A program made the translations under genes and the position numbers. From NCBI GenBank assembly GCA_000183865.1, contig CM001047.1, forward strand, positions 1,112,919 to 1,119,032: a DNA stretch of 6,114 nucleotides, read 5' to 3'. Of the stretch, positions 1 through 6,114 are shown piece by piece. Within the stretch, counting starts at the first letter, position 1; the number at the start of each line of letters is the position of its first letter. This DNA is from Listeria marthii FSL S4-120. GTDB taxonomy: Bacteria > Bacillota > Bacilli > Lactobacillales > Listeriaceae. Below the pieces are notes generated by a model that was not told the DNA's origin, searched no databases, and saw nothing but the letters and a program-made list of their open reading frames with translations.

Positions 1-991
1 TATTTATACAAAAACCGGCGATAAGGGTACGACTGCACTATTTGATGGGAATCGTGTGAAAAAATATGATGACCGTGTCGAAACATATGGCTCGTTCGAT
101 GAGCTTAATGCGGAAATTAGTGTGGCAGAAAAATTCGTTACTTCTGCGGAAAATAAGGCTCTGCTGAGAGACGTCGAGCGCCAATTGTTTTACGTTTGCG
201 CAGAACTTGCAACAGAACACGAATCAGCCCTCGCCAGCAAAATTATCATTACAGAAGACGACAGTCAAGCGCTTGAAAAAGTGATTGATGCCTATACAGC
301 TAAATTGCCAAAAGTCGATAGTTTTGTGCTGCCAGGATCAAGTACGGCTGGAGCATTTCTTCATAGCGCACGGACGGTTGCTAGACGTGGCGAGCGATTA
401 TTAGTTCGTTTGTCAGAGCAAACGGCTGTCCGAAAAGAGCTTTTAAAATTTGTTAATCGTTTATCTGATTTCCTGTACATCCTTGCTCGAGAAGAAGACT
501 TTAGACAAATGCTCGACAAAGCAACCAAGCTCATTGTGGCAAGATATTTAGAACAAACTGGGCAAGAAAAGCCAATTTCAAGCGACTTATCATTTTCCTT
601 TTGCGAAAAACTGATGCATCAAGTTTGTGTCGTTTCTGAGGAAATAGGTGTCCCAGTTACACTCGCCATTGTCGATGCGCACGGCAACCCAAGATTTAAT
701 TATCGGATGGAGAATGCCCTTTTAGTCAGTGCAGAACTGGCGACGAAAAAAGCATACTCTGCTGTGGCGATGAAAACAAGTACAGAAAAATTAGCAGAAG
801 CAGTTCAGCCGGGAGCACCACTTTACCAATTAGAAACGCTCACAAATGGTGACATTGTTACTTTTGGCGGAGGCATTCCAATTTACGGAAAAGATGGAGC
901 GATTATTGGTGGCATGGGGATTAGCGGCGGCTCAGTAGAAGAAGATATCCACATTGCAAAAAAAGCATTATCAATGATAGAGAAGGGGTAA
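1..991 (+). CDS. pduO: Cobalamin adenosyltransferase PduO, two-domain, 5'-partial
   Basis: Transfers the adenosyl group of ATP to cob(I)alamin, giving the adenosylcobalamin needed by diol dehydratase. The frame is open from base 2, and its first visible residues read IYTKTGDKGTT, the ATP-binding start of PduO-type transferases. The GTG at 56 is therefore internal, and the true start lies just upstream of the window. In visible residues: TGDKGTT 5-11, FDELN 32-36, LPGSS 110-114, the arginine-rich RTVARRGER 124-132 and NRLSD 152-156 make up the transferase domain (about 1-170). From about 190 to 329 is a GlcG/HbpS-like (DUF336, PduO-C) domain with TLAIVDAHGN 220-229, GGGIPI 289-294 and GGMGISGG 303-310. 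In Salmonella PduO this domain has been reported to bind heme; binding here is inference. The family's usual LPGG reads LPGS. At 329 visible residues it is close to full length for two-domain PduO (about 336). The stop lies 6 bases before pduP. Confidence 0.95.
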   Translation, partial: IYTKTGDKGTTALFDGNRVKKYDDRVETYGSFDELNAEISVAEKFVTSAENKALLRDVERQLFYVCAELATEHESALASKIIITEDDSQALEKVIDAYTAKLPKVDSFVLPGSSTAGAFLHSARTVARRGERLLVRLSEQTAVRKELLKFVNRLSDFLYILAREEDFRQMLDKATKLIVARYLEQTGQEKPISSDLSFSFCEKLMHQVCVVSEEIGVPVTLAIVDAHGNPRFNYRMENALLVSAELATKKAYSAVAMKTSTEKLAEAVQPGAPLYQLETLTNGDIVTFGGGIPIYGKDGAIIGGMGISGGSVEEDIHIAKKALSMIEKG

Positions 992-997
992 TTCTGT

Positions 998-2407
998 ATG
1001 GAATCATTAGAACTCGAACAACTGGTGAAAAAAGTTCTTTTAGAAAAATTAGCAGAACAAAAAGAAGCACCAGCAAAACCAATAACACAAGGTGCGAAAA
1101 GTGGTATTTTTGATACCGTCGATGAAGCCGTTCAAGCAGCAGTAATAGCGCAAAATTGTTATAAAGAAAAATCACTAGAAGAACGCCGCAATGTTGTGAA
1201 AGCAATTCGCGAAACTCTTTATCCAGAAATTGAAACAATCGCGACGAAAGCAGTAGCAGAAACAGGAATGGGTAATGTAGCAGATAAAATTTTGAAAAAC
1301 ACTTTAGCGATTGAAAAAACTCCAGGGGTAGAAGATTTATATACAGAAGTAGCTACTGGCGATAATGGTATGACACTTTATGAACTATCTCCGTATGGCG
1401 TTATTGGTGCAGTTGCGCCGAGCACGAATCCGACTGAAACATTGATTTGTAATACGATCGGCATGCTCGCTGCGGGAAATGCAGTATTTTACAGTCCGCA
1501 TCCAGGGGCAAAAAATATTTCTCTATGGTTGATTGAAAAACTAAATACAATTGTTCGCGAAAGTTGCGGAATTGATAATTTGGTCGTTACAGTCGAAAAA
1601 CCATCTATTCAAGCTGCACAAGAAATGATGAATCATCCGAAAGTACCGTTACTTGTGATTACAGGTGGCCCAGGCGTAGTTCTGCAAGCGATGCAATCCG
1701 GTAAGAAAGTGATTGGTGCTGGAGCCGGAAATCCGCCGTCAATCGTAGACGAAACAGCTAATATTGAAAAAGCTGCGGCTGATATCGTGGACGGAGCATC
1801 TTTTGACCATAATATTTTATGTATCGCGGAAAAAAGTATTGTGGCAGTAGAGAGCATTGCTGATTTCTTATTATTCCAAATGGAAAAAAATGGTGCACTG
1901 CATGTGACCAATCCAAGTGATATTCAAAAATTAGAAAAAGTGGCAGTAACAGATAAAGGCGTGACCAATAAAAAATTAGTTGGGAAAAGTGCCGCAGAAA
2001 TTTTAAAAGAAGCTGGCATAACTTGTGACTTTACCCCGCGTTTAATCATTGTAGAAACGACAAAAACGCATCCATTTGCAACAGTGGAACTATTAATGCC
2101 AATCGTTCCGCTTGTAAGAGTGCCTGATTTTGACGAAGCACTTGAAGTAGCAATTGAGTTAGAGCAAGGATTACATCATACTGCAACGATGCATTCACAA
2201 AATATTTCCAGATTAAACAAAGCGGCAAGAGACATGCAAACATCCATCTTTGTAAAAAATGGGCCTTCATTTGCAGGATTAGGTTTCAGAGGTGAAGGTA
2301 GCACTACGTTTACCATTGCAACGCCTACCGGAGAAGGAACCACTACAGCACGTCATTTTGCTAGACGCCGCCGTTGTGTTTTAACTGATGGTTTTTCGAT
2401 TCGTTAA
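998..2407 (+). CDS. pduP: CoA-acylating propionaldehyde dehydrogenase PduP
   Basis: Oxidises propionaldehyde to propionyl-CoA with NAD+ and CoA inside the Pdu microcompartment. The 469 residues match the family (Salmonella PduP about 464). Residues 1-20 form an amphipathic helix with hydrophobic residues at 4, 6, 9, 10, 13-15 and 18, followed by a linker rich in A, K, P and G to about 36. This is the layout of the PduP encapsulation peptide. The aldehyde dehydrogenase domain follows: APSTNPTET 140-148, ITGGPGVV 221-228, GAGAGNPP 240-247 and FDHNILCIAEK 269-279 with the catalytic cysteine C275. The C-terminus carries the TPTGEGTTTAR motif and an RRRRC segment typical of PduP/EutE. The ATG at 998 is supported by AGAAGGGG at 981-988, inside the end of pduO, which suggests translational coupling. 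EutE, the acetaldehyde homologue, is the main alternative, but the pduO-pduQ context favours PduP. Confidence 0.95.
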   Translation: MESLELEQLVKKVLLEKLAEQKEAPAKPITQGAKSGIFDTVDEAVQAAVIAQNCYKEKSLEERRNVVKAIRETLYPEIETIATKAVAETGMGNVADKILKNTLAIEKTPGVEDLYTEVATGDNGMTLYELSPYGVIGAVAPSTNPTETLICNTIGMLAAGNAVFYSPHPGAKNISLWLIEKLNTIVRESCGIDNLVVTVEKPSIQAAQEMMNHPKVPLLVITGGPGVVLQAMQSGKKVIGAGAGNPPSIVDETANIEKAAADIVDGASFDHNILCIAEKSIVAVESIADFLLFQMEKNGALHVTNPSDIQKLEKVAVTDKGVTNKKLVGKSAAEILKEAGITCDFTPRLIIVETTKTHPFATVELLMPIVPLVRVPDFDEALEVAIELEQGLHHTATMHSQNISRLNKAARDMQTSIFVKNGPSFAGLGFRGEGSTTFTIATPTGEGTTTARHFARRRRCVLTDGFSIR

Positions 2408-2422
2408 GAGGAGGCAAAGTGA

Positions 2423-3541
2423 ATGAATAGCTTTCAAATTAAGACAAAAGTAGCTTTTGGTACGAATAGTTTACAAGTGTTAAAAGAAATCAAAAATAAA
2501 AATGTCTGGGTTATTTGTGACCGTTTTTTAGCTGATGGAGAAGGACTTCAAGGCTTGATTGGGCAGTTAGATGCGTCCAATAATGTGCATATTTTCACCG
2601 ATGTTGTCCCGGATCCACCAATTTCTAAAGTAGCTAGTGGCGTTAGTGAAGCTGGGAAAATTCAGCCACAAGTGATGATTGCTTTTGGTGGAGGTTCAGC
2701 AATTGACACAGCGAAAGGGATTTACTACTTCGCTAAACGTCTGGAAAAAATCAATATAAGTACCTTTATTGCGATTCCGACAACAAGTGGAACTGGATCC
2801 GAAGTAACAGCGGCAACCGTTATCACTGATCCAACGACAAAAATTAAGTATCCACTTTTCCTAGACGAACTTATACCGGATATGGCTATTTTGGATGCGC
2901 AACTGGTTGTCACTGTGCCGCCCGCGATTACAGCAAACACTGGGATGGACGTATTAACACACGCCATTGAAGCGTATGTTTCTAAAGCCGCGAGTGATTA
3001 TACCGATGCCCTAGGGGAAAAAAGTGTCCAGTTAACGCTCCGTTTCTTAACGAGTTGTTACGACGATGGCCGCAATTTAGCCAACCGTGAAAAAATGCAT
3101 AATGCTTCTACAATGGCGGGAATGGCATTTAACTGCGCCAACCTTGGCTTAAATCATAGCATTGCGCATCAACTCGGTGCTCAGTTCCACGTGCCACATG
3201 GCCTAGCAAACGCAATTTTACTAGATGCAGTTATTCGTTTTAACGCCTTTAAAAACCGCGAAACAGAGCAAAAATATGCAGAAATGGCGCGAATTTGTGG
3301 AATTGCATCCAGATCTGATTCGAACGAAACTGCTGTCCGCTTACTGCGCGAACGTATCGTAGCGATGATGGAACATATGCAAATGCCGCGCACGTTAACA
3401 GACGCTGGCGTAGCAAAAGAAAAAGTCTATGCAAAAATGGACGAAATTGCAACAAATGCACTGAAAGACGCTTGCTTACCAACAAGTCCAACGACACCGT
3501 CACATCAAGAACTAAAAGAAATTTTAGAACAAATTATTTAG
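2423..3541 (+). CDS. pduQ: Iron-dependent 1-propanol dehydrogenase PduQ
   Basis: Reduces propionaldehyde to 1-propanol with NADH, regenerating NAD+ for PduP inside the microcompartment. It is a group III (iron-type) alcohol dehydrogenase of 372 residues, close to Salmonella PduQ (about 370). The N-terminal nucleotide-binding half carries GGGSAIDTAK at 89-98 and IPTTSGTGSEVT at 118-129. The metal-binding half carries TGMDVLTHAIEAY from 173. By alignment to E. coli FucO from memory, the iron ligands are D176, H180, H245 and H259, with the conserved H249 between them; the 14-residue spacing H245 to H259 equals that in FucO. The ATG is 8 bases after a strong GAGGAGG at 2408-2414, and 15 bases separate it from pduP. 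The protein starts directly with its catalytic domain and has no targeting helix. Some annotations call this gene a NADPH-dependent butanol dehydrogenase; the operon context makes PduQ the better name. Confidence 0.93.
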   Translation: MNSFQIKTKVAFGTNSLQVLKEIKNKNVWVICDRFLADGEGLQGLIGQLDASNNVHIFTDVVPDPPISKVASGVSEAGKIQPQVMIAFGGGSAIDTAKGIYYFAKRLEKINISTFIAIPTTSGTGSEVTAATVITDPTTKIKYPLFLDELIPDMAILDAQLVVTVPPAITANTGMDVLTHAIEAYVSKAASDYTDALGEKSVQLTLRFLTSCYDDGRNLANREKMHNASTMAGMAFNCANLGLNHSIAHQLGAQFHVPHGLANAILLDAVIRFNAFKNRETEQKYAEMARICGIASRSDSNETAVRLLRERIVAMMEHMQMPRTLTDAGVAKEKVYAKMDEIATNALKDACLPTSPTTPSHQELKEILEQII

Positions 3542-3568
3542 ATTTTACGTTAAAAAGGAGGATAAAAT

Positions 3569-4273
3569 ATGTCAGCATATTTGGCGGAATTTATTGGTAC
3601 GATGGTTTTGATTATGTTTGGGAACGGCCTTTTAGCAGGTTTAACTTTAAACAAATCATTATCACAAGGTGCAAACTGGGTAGTTGTCACTTTTGGTTGG
3701 GGTTTTGCTGTAATGATTGGGATTTATGTGGCCGGAGCATATAGTGGGGCGCATTTAAACCCAGCTGTAACAATCGCTCTCGCTGTTGGAGGATCATTCC
3801 CTTGGGCAGATGTAGTTCCATACATTATCGCCCAAATCGCCGGAGCATTTGTCGGAGCATCAATCGTTATTTTACATTACTATCCACATTTTAAAGCGAC
3901 ACCACAAGAAATTGATACACATGGTATTTTTTCCACAGGACCAGCAATTCGAAATACACCTTTCAACTTAATCAGTGAAATTATCGCAACATTTGCCTTT
4001 ATTTTTGGCTTACTGATGATTGGAGCGAACAGTTTTACAGATGGTTTAAACCCATTAATTCTAGGTTTCCTCGTAGTCGCAATCGGAATGAGTTTTGGGC
4101 CAACGACTGGTTATGCAATTAACCCAGCACGTGACTTAGGACCAAGACTTGCTTACTTTTTACTACCTGTTCCAAATAAAAGTGGATCAGACTGGCGCTA
4201 CGCTTGGATTCCAATCGTCGGGCCAATCATTGGCGGTCTACTAGCCATTGGACTTTTTAACATTCTTTTATAA
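3569..4273 (+). CDS. pduF: Aquaglyceroporin-type propanediol/glycerol facilitator (PduF-like)
   Basis: Inner-membrane channel of the MIP family, expected to pass 1,2-propanediol and glycerol by diffusion. The 234 residues form six predicted membrane spans (about 4-25, 36-55, 83-103, 133-153, 162-180 and 211-234) and two half-helices, each with an NPA box: GAHLNPAVT with N64-P65-A66 and GYAINPARD with N185-P186-A187. The aspartate D189 after R188 is a mark of glycerol channels rather than water channels. Spacing from the NPA boxes gives a selectivity filter of W44, G173, Y182 and R188, against W48, G191, F200 and R206 in E. coli GlpF. It is somewhat shorter than Salmonella PduF (about 264). 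AAGGAGG at 3555-3561 lies 7 bases before the ATG, and the gap to pduQ is 27 bases. A plain glycerol facilitator (GlpF) is the alternative; the setting inside the pdu operon favours PduF. Confidence 0.88.
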   Translation: MSAYLAEFIGTMVLIMFGNGLLAGLTLNKSLSQGANWVVVTFGWGFAVMIGIYVAGAYSGAHLNPAVTIALAVGGSFPWADVVPYIIAQIAGAFVGASIVILHYYPHFKATPQEIDTHGIFSTGPAIRNTPFNLISEIIATFAFIFGLLMIGANSFTDGLNPLILGFLVVAIGMSFGPTTGYAINPARDLGPRLAYFLLPVPNKSGSDWRYAWIPIVGPIIGGLLAIGLFNILL

Positions 4274-4284
4274 AAAAACAACAT

Positions 4285-4314
4285 GGAGTAAACAAGCGAT
4301 TCGTTGTTTACTCC
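4285..4314 (+). terminator. Stem-loop between pduF and pduW; possible weak or partial terminator
   Basis: GGAGTAAACAA at 4285-4295 pairs perfectly with TTGTTTACTCC at 4304-4314, giving an 11-bp stem around an 8-base loop. It lies in the 68-base gap (4274-4341), the longest non-coding stretch in the window, 11 bases after the pduF stop. On the + strand only TTT follows the stem before an A-run, too short for an efficient intrinsic terminator. On the - strand a run of seven T lies 6 bases beyond the stem. The stem is certain. Its role is inference: partial termination lowering pduW and cobD relative to upstream genes, protection of the upstream mRNA end, an RNase processing site, or a palindromic protein-binding site. 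Confidence 0.5.
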
Positions 4315-4341
4315 TTTAAAAATGAGAAAGGACGGAACTAT

Positions 4342-5535
4342 ATGCAAAAAATTATGGCGATAAACGCAGGGAGTTCTTCACTGAAATTCCAAATCTTTAC
4401 GATGCCAGGAGAAGAAGTCTTAGTTAAGGGCTTAATTGAAAGAATTGGATTACCAGATGCCATATTCAACATGTCCTTTCAAAATGAAAAAATCAAAGAG
4501 ACTCGCGCAATTAATAATCACGGGGAAGCGGTCGAGATTTTATTGGAGCAACTAAAAGCACATCAAGTAATTAATGATCTAAATGAAATTACGGGAGTGG
4601 GCCATCGTGTAGCTCACGGCGGGGAAGCTTTTGTTGCGTCGTGTATTGTAACGGATGAGGTTGTGAAAGGAATCGAGGACGTGACAAGCCTTGCACCGCT
4701 ACATAATCCAGCGAACATCATTGGCATTAAAACATTCCGCGAATTGCTGCCAAATGCAGTTTCGGTAGCTGTGTTTGATACAGCTTTCCACCAAACGATT
4801 CCAGAAGAAAACTTTTTATATGCGCTTCCTTACGAACTTTACGAAAAACATCATATTCGAAAATACGGTTTTCATGGGACGAGTCACAAATATGTTGCGC
4901 AAAAAGCGGCAGAAGTTCTGGAAAAACCTTTAGAAAAATTAAAAATTATTTCTTGTCATTTAGGTAATGGAGCGAGTGTTTGTGCGATTGAAGCTGGGAA
5001 ATCAGTGAATACTTCGATGGGCTTTACGCCAAATGCTGGCTTGATGATGGGAACACGTTCTGGTACAATTGACGCGACAATCATCCCGTATTTAGTTGAT
5101 GAATTAGGCTATAGCTTGGATGAAGTGATGCATATGATGTCTAGTGAGTCTGGTGTTCTTGGCGTTTCAGGAATTTCAAGTGACTTTAGAGACATTGAAA
5201 TCGCGGCAGAACAAGGCGATTCGCGCGCATTATTAACACTTCGCATGTTTACCGGCCAAATCTGTAATTATATCGGTGCATACGCTTCAGCAATGAACGG
5301 TTGCGATGCTTTATTATTCACAGCAGGAGTGGGCGAAAATTCCCCGCTGATTCGCAAAATGGTTACAGAACAGCTTAGTTACCTTGGCGTAACGTGCAAT
5401 GTGACAAAAAATAATGCGGGTGATATGATAATTAGCGATGATAACGAAGCAGTCAAAGTGTGCATCATTCCAACCAACGAAGAACTAATGATTGCTCGGG
5501 ATGTAGAAAAGTACGCAAAACAAACGATAAGTTAA
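4342..5535 (+). CDS. pduW: Propionate/acetate kinase PduW (AckA2)
   Basis: Transfers phosphate from propionyl-phosphate (or acetyl-phosphate) to ADP, giving propionate and ATP: the energy-yielding last step of propanediol breakdown, expected in the cytosol. The 397 residues are normal for the acetate kinase family. Signatures are all present: NAGSSSLKF 8-16, GHRVAHGGE 87-95, [10 protein letters not shown] 145-154, [11 protein letters not shown] 175-185, HLGNGAS 206-212, the GTRSGTID stretch 237-244, [13 protein letters not shown] 326-338 and [11 protein letters not shown] 377-387. By alignment to the Methanosarcina enzyme from memory, the catalytic residues are N8, R89, D146, H178, R239 and E380 or E381. 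The ATG at 4342 follows AAAGGA at 4327-4332 with 9 bases of spacing; the in-frame ATG at 4354 has no comparable site. Sequence alone does not separate propionate from acetate preference. The operon position argues for propionate, and a second, housekeeping ackA is likely elsewhere. Confidence 0.92.
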   Translation: MQKIMAINAGSSSLKFQIFTMPGEEVLVKGLIERIGLPDAIFNMSFQNEKIKETRAINNHGEAVEILLEQLKAHQVINDLNEITGVGHRVAHGGEAFVASCIVTDEVVKGIEDVTSLAPLHNPANIIGIKTFRELLPNAVSVAVFDTAFHQTIPEENFLYALPYELYEKHHIRKYGFHGTSHKYVAQKAAEVLEKPLEKLKIISCHLGNGASVCAIEAGKSVNTSMGFTPNAGLMMGTRSGTIDATIIPYLVDELGYSLDEVMHMMSSESGVLGVSGISSDFRDIEIAAEQGDSRALLTLRMFTGQICNYIGAYASAMNGCDALLFTAGVGENSPLIRKMVTEQLSYLGVTCNVTKNNAGDMIISDDNEAVKVCIIPTNEELMIARDVEKYAKQTIS

Positions 5536-5551
5536 GGAGCGATTTGATGTG
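5534..5551 (+). promoter_or_regulatory. Ribosome binding site and GTG start that fix the cobD start
   Basis: AAGGAG at 5534-5539 overlaps the pduW stop codon TAA (5533-5535). The nearest ATG, at 5547, is followed at once by TGA, so it cannot start the gene. The GTG at 5549-5551 overlaps that ATG, is 9 bases from the AAGGAG and opens the long cobD frame. The overlap with the pduW stop suggests translational coupling. Confidence 0.8.
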
Positions 5552-6114
5552 AAAATAACGACGGCTTCTCACGGTGGCAACTACAACGAACTAGCAAAAA
5601 AACATGGTCTTACAAAAGAAATGGTGCTCGATTTTAGTGCGAATATTAATCCACTTGGAGTCCCAGCTAGTTTAAAACAAACGATAACAGCAAATTTGGA
5701 TCAACTGGTAGAATACCCAGAACCAGATTACTTAGCGCTCCGTGCGCGAATTGCCTCGTTTCATCAACTCGACCTAGCGAATGTTATCCCTGGAAACGGG
5801 GCGACAGAGCTGATTTTCGGAATAGCAAAAGTAACTAAGGCGCAAAAAGTTCTCTTACTTGCGCCTACTTTTGCGGAATATGAACGTGCTTTTTTTGATG
5901 CGGAAATTGTTTATGCAGAATTAACGAACGAAAACAATTTTTCAGCAGCAGAAATCGTACTAGCAACACTCGAACGGGAAACGGATATCGACGCCGTTTG
6001 TTTGTGCAATCCGAATAATCCAACCGGACAACTAATTTCGCAACAAGAAATGGTGCAAATTGCTGCTTTATGTGAAAAACGAAACATTTATTTAATTATC
6101 GATGAAGCCTTTAT
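5549..6114 (+). CDS. cobD: Threonine-phosphate decarboxylase CobD, 3'-partial
   Basis: PLP-dependent enzyme of the class I aminotransferase fold. It decarboxylates L-threonine O-3-phosphate to (R)-1-amino-2-propanol phosphate, the linker joining the corrin ring to the nucleotide loop of cobalamin. The frame stays open to the window end: 188 codons of about 360 expected. It starts with a GTG, read as Met. Visible motifs: SHGGN 7-11, DFSANINPLG 28-37, YPEPD 56-60, NGATELI 83-89, CNPNNPTG 153-160 and the start of the PLP-contacting DEAF at 185-188. The Schiff-base lysine lies beyond the window. The HGGN plus DFSANINPLG start is typical of CobD and separates it from histidinol-phosphate aminotransferase (HisC), the closest relative. 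The gap to pduW is 13 bases, so it is probably co-transcribed. In Listeria I expect a pduX-like threonine kinase, which makes its substrate, next downstream. Confidence 0.9.
   Translation, partial: MKITTASHGGNYNELAKKHGLTKEMVLDFSANINPLGVPASLKQTITANLDQLVEYPEPDYLALRARIASFHQLDLANVIPGNGATELIFGIAKVTKAQKVLLLAPTFAEYERAFFDAEIVYAELTNENNFSAAEIVLATLERETDIDAVCLCNPNNPTGQLISQQEMVQIAALCEKRNIYLIIDEAF

Noticed and set aside
56..58. GTG as the start of pduO
   Set aside because: The frame is open upstream to base 2 and encodes the conserved IYTKTGDKGTT motif, so the gene starts before the window.
785..1057. 15-base exact repeat GAAAAATTAGCAGAA at 785-799 and 1043-1057
   Set aside because: Both copies are in frame and encode E-K-L-A-E in helical parts of two unrelated proteins; A-rich codon use explains it.
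1197..1210. Possible CcpA cre site, TGAAAGCAATTCGC
   Set aside because: It lacks the central CG and the terminal CA of the consensus and lies deep inside pduP.
921..1238. Antisense open frame at the pduO-pduP junction
   Set aside because: It is low-complexity, leucine-rich sequence lying opposite conserved coding frames of both genes, with no recognisable domain.
1633..2270. Antisense open frames inside pduP (1633-1911 and 2046-2270)
   Set aside because: They lie opposite strongly conserved dehydrogenase sequence and have no recognisable domain; shadows of the real gene.
3472..3744. Overlapping + strand frame across the pduQ-pduF junction
   Set aside because: It overlaps the conserved start of the channel gene in another frame, and its composition is unlike a real protein.
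4274..4341. Internal promoter for pduW
   Set aside because: No convincing -35/-10 pair with proper spacing; the TATAAAA at the pduF end has no TTGACA-like partner at a suitable distance.
1..6114. Cobalamin riboswitch, tRNA, rRNA, CRISPR array or insertion sequence
   Set aside because: Coding sequence fills almost the whole window, and the gaps (6, 15, 27, 68 and 13 bases) are too short. No spaced direct repeats or transposase motifs are seen.

Overview
The window is A+T-rich bacterial DNA carrying six genes, all on the + strand and closely packed, with strong AGGAGG-type ribosome binding sites. Gene content, order and protein sequence point to a Gram-positive of the Firmicutes, and specifically to the pdu/eut/cobalamin island of Listeria (L. 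monocytogenes or a close relative). The species call comes from recognition, not from a database search. The window holds the later part of a 1,2-propanediol utilisation (pdu) operon running into cobalamin synthesis.

Layout: 1-991, pduO, cut at its 5' end (cob(I)alamin adenosyltransferase with a C-terminal GlcG/HbpS-like domain). 998-2407, pduP (CoA-acylating propionaldehyde dehydrogenase with an N-terminal microcompartment-targeting helix). 2423-3541, pduQ (iron-type 1-propanol dehydrogenase). 3569-4273, pduF-like (aquaglyceroporin-type diol/glycerol channel). 4274-4341, a 68-base gap with a perfect 11-bp stem-loop. 4342-5535, pduW/ackA2 (propionate/acetate kinase). 5549-6114, cobD, cut at its 3' end (threonine-phosphate decarboxylase), starting at a GTG. 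There is no gene-free stretch longer than 68 bases.

How the genes work together: the PduF-like channel admits propanediol or glycerol. Diol dehydratase, encoded outside this window, converts propanediol to propionaldehyde with adenosylcobalamin. PduO makes or restores that cofactor, and CobD supplies the aminopropanol-phosphate piece of cobalamin. Inside the Pdu microcompartment, PduP oxidises propionaldehyde to propionyl-CoA with NAD+, and PduQ reduces propionaldehyde to 1-propanol and regenerates NAD+. After conversion to propionyl-phosphate by a phosphotransacylase not in this window, PduW makes ATP and propionate.

This is a well-described pathway, and I see no evidence of a new system, mobile element, CRISPR array or RNA gene. 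The points most worth a second look are the stem-loop between pduF and pduW, the gene order compared with Salmonella, the presence of a targeting helix on PduP alone, the channel's selectivity-filter tyrosine, and the ATG-TGA/GTG start of cobD.
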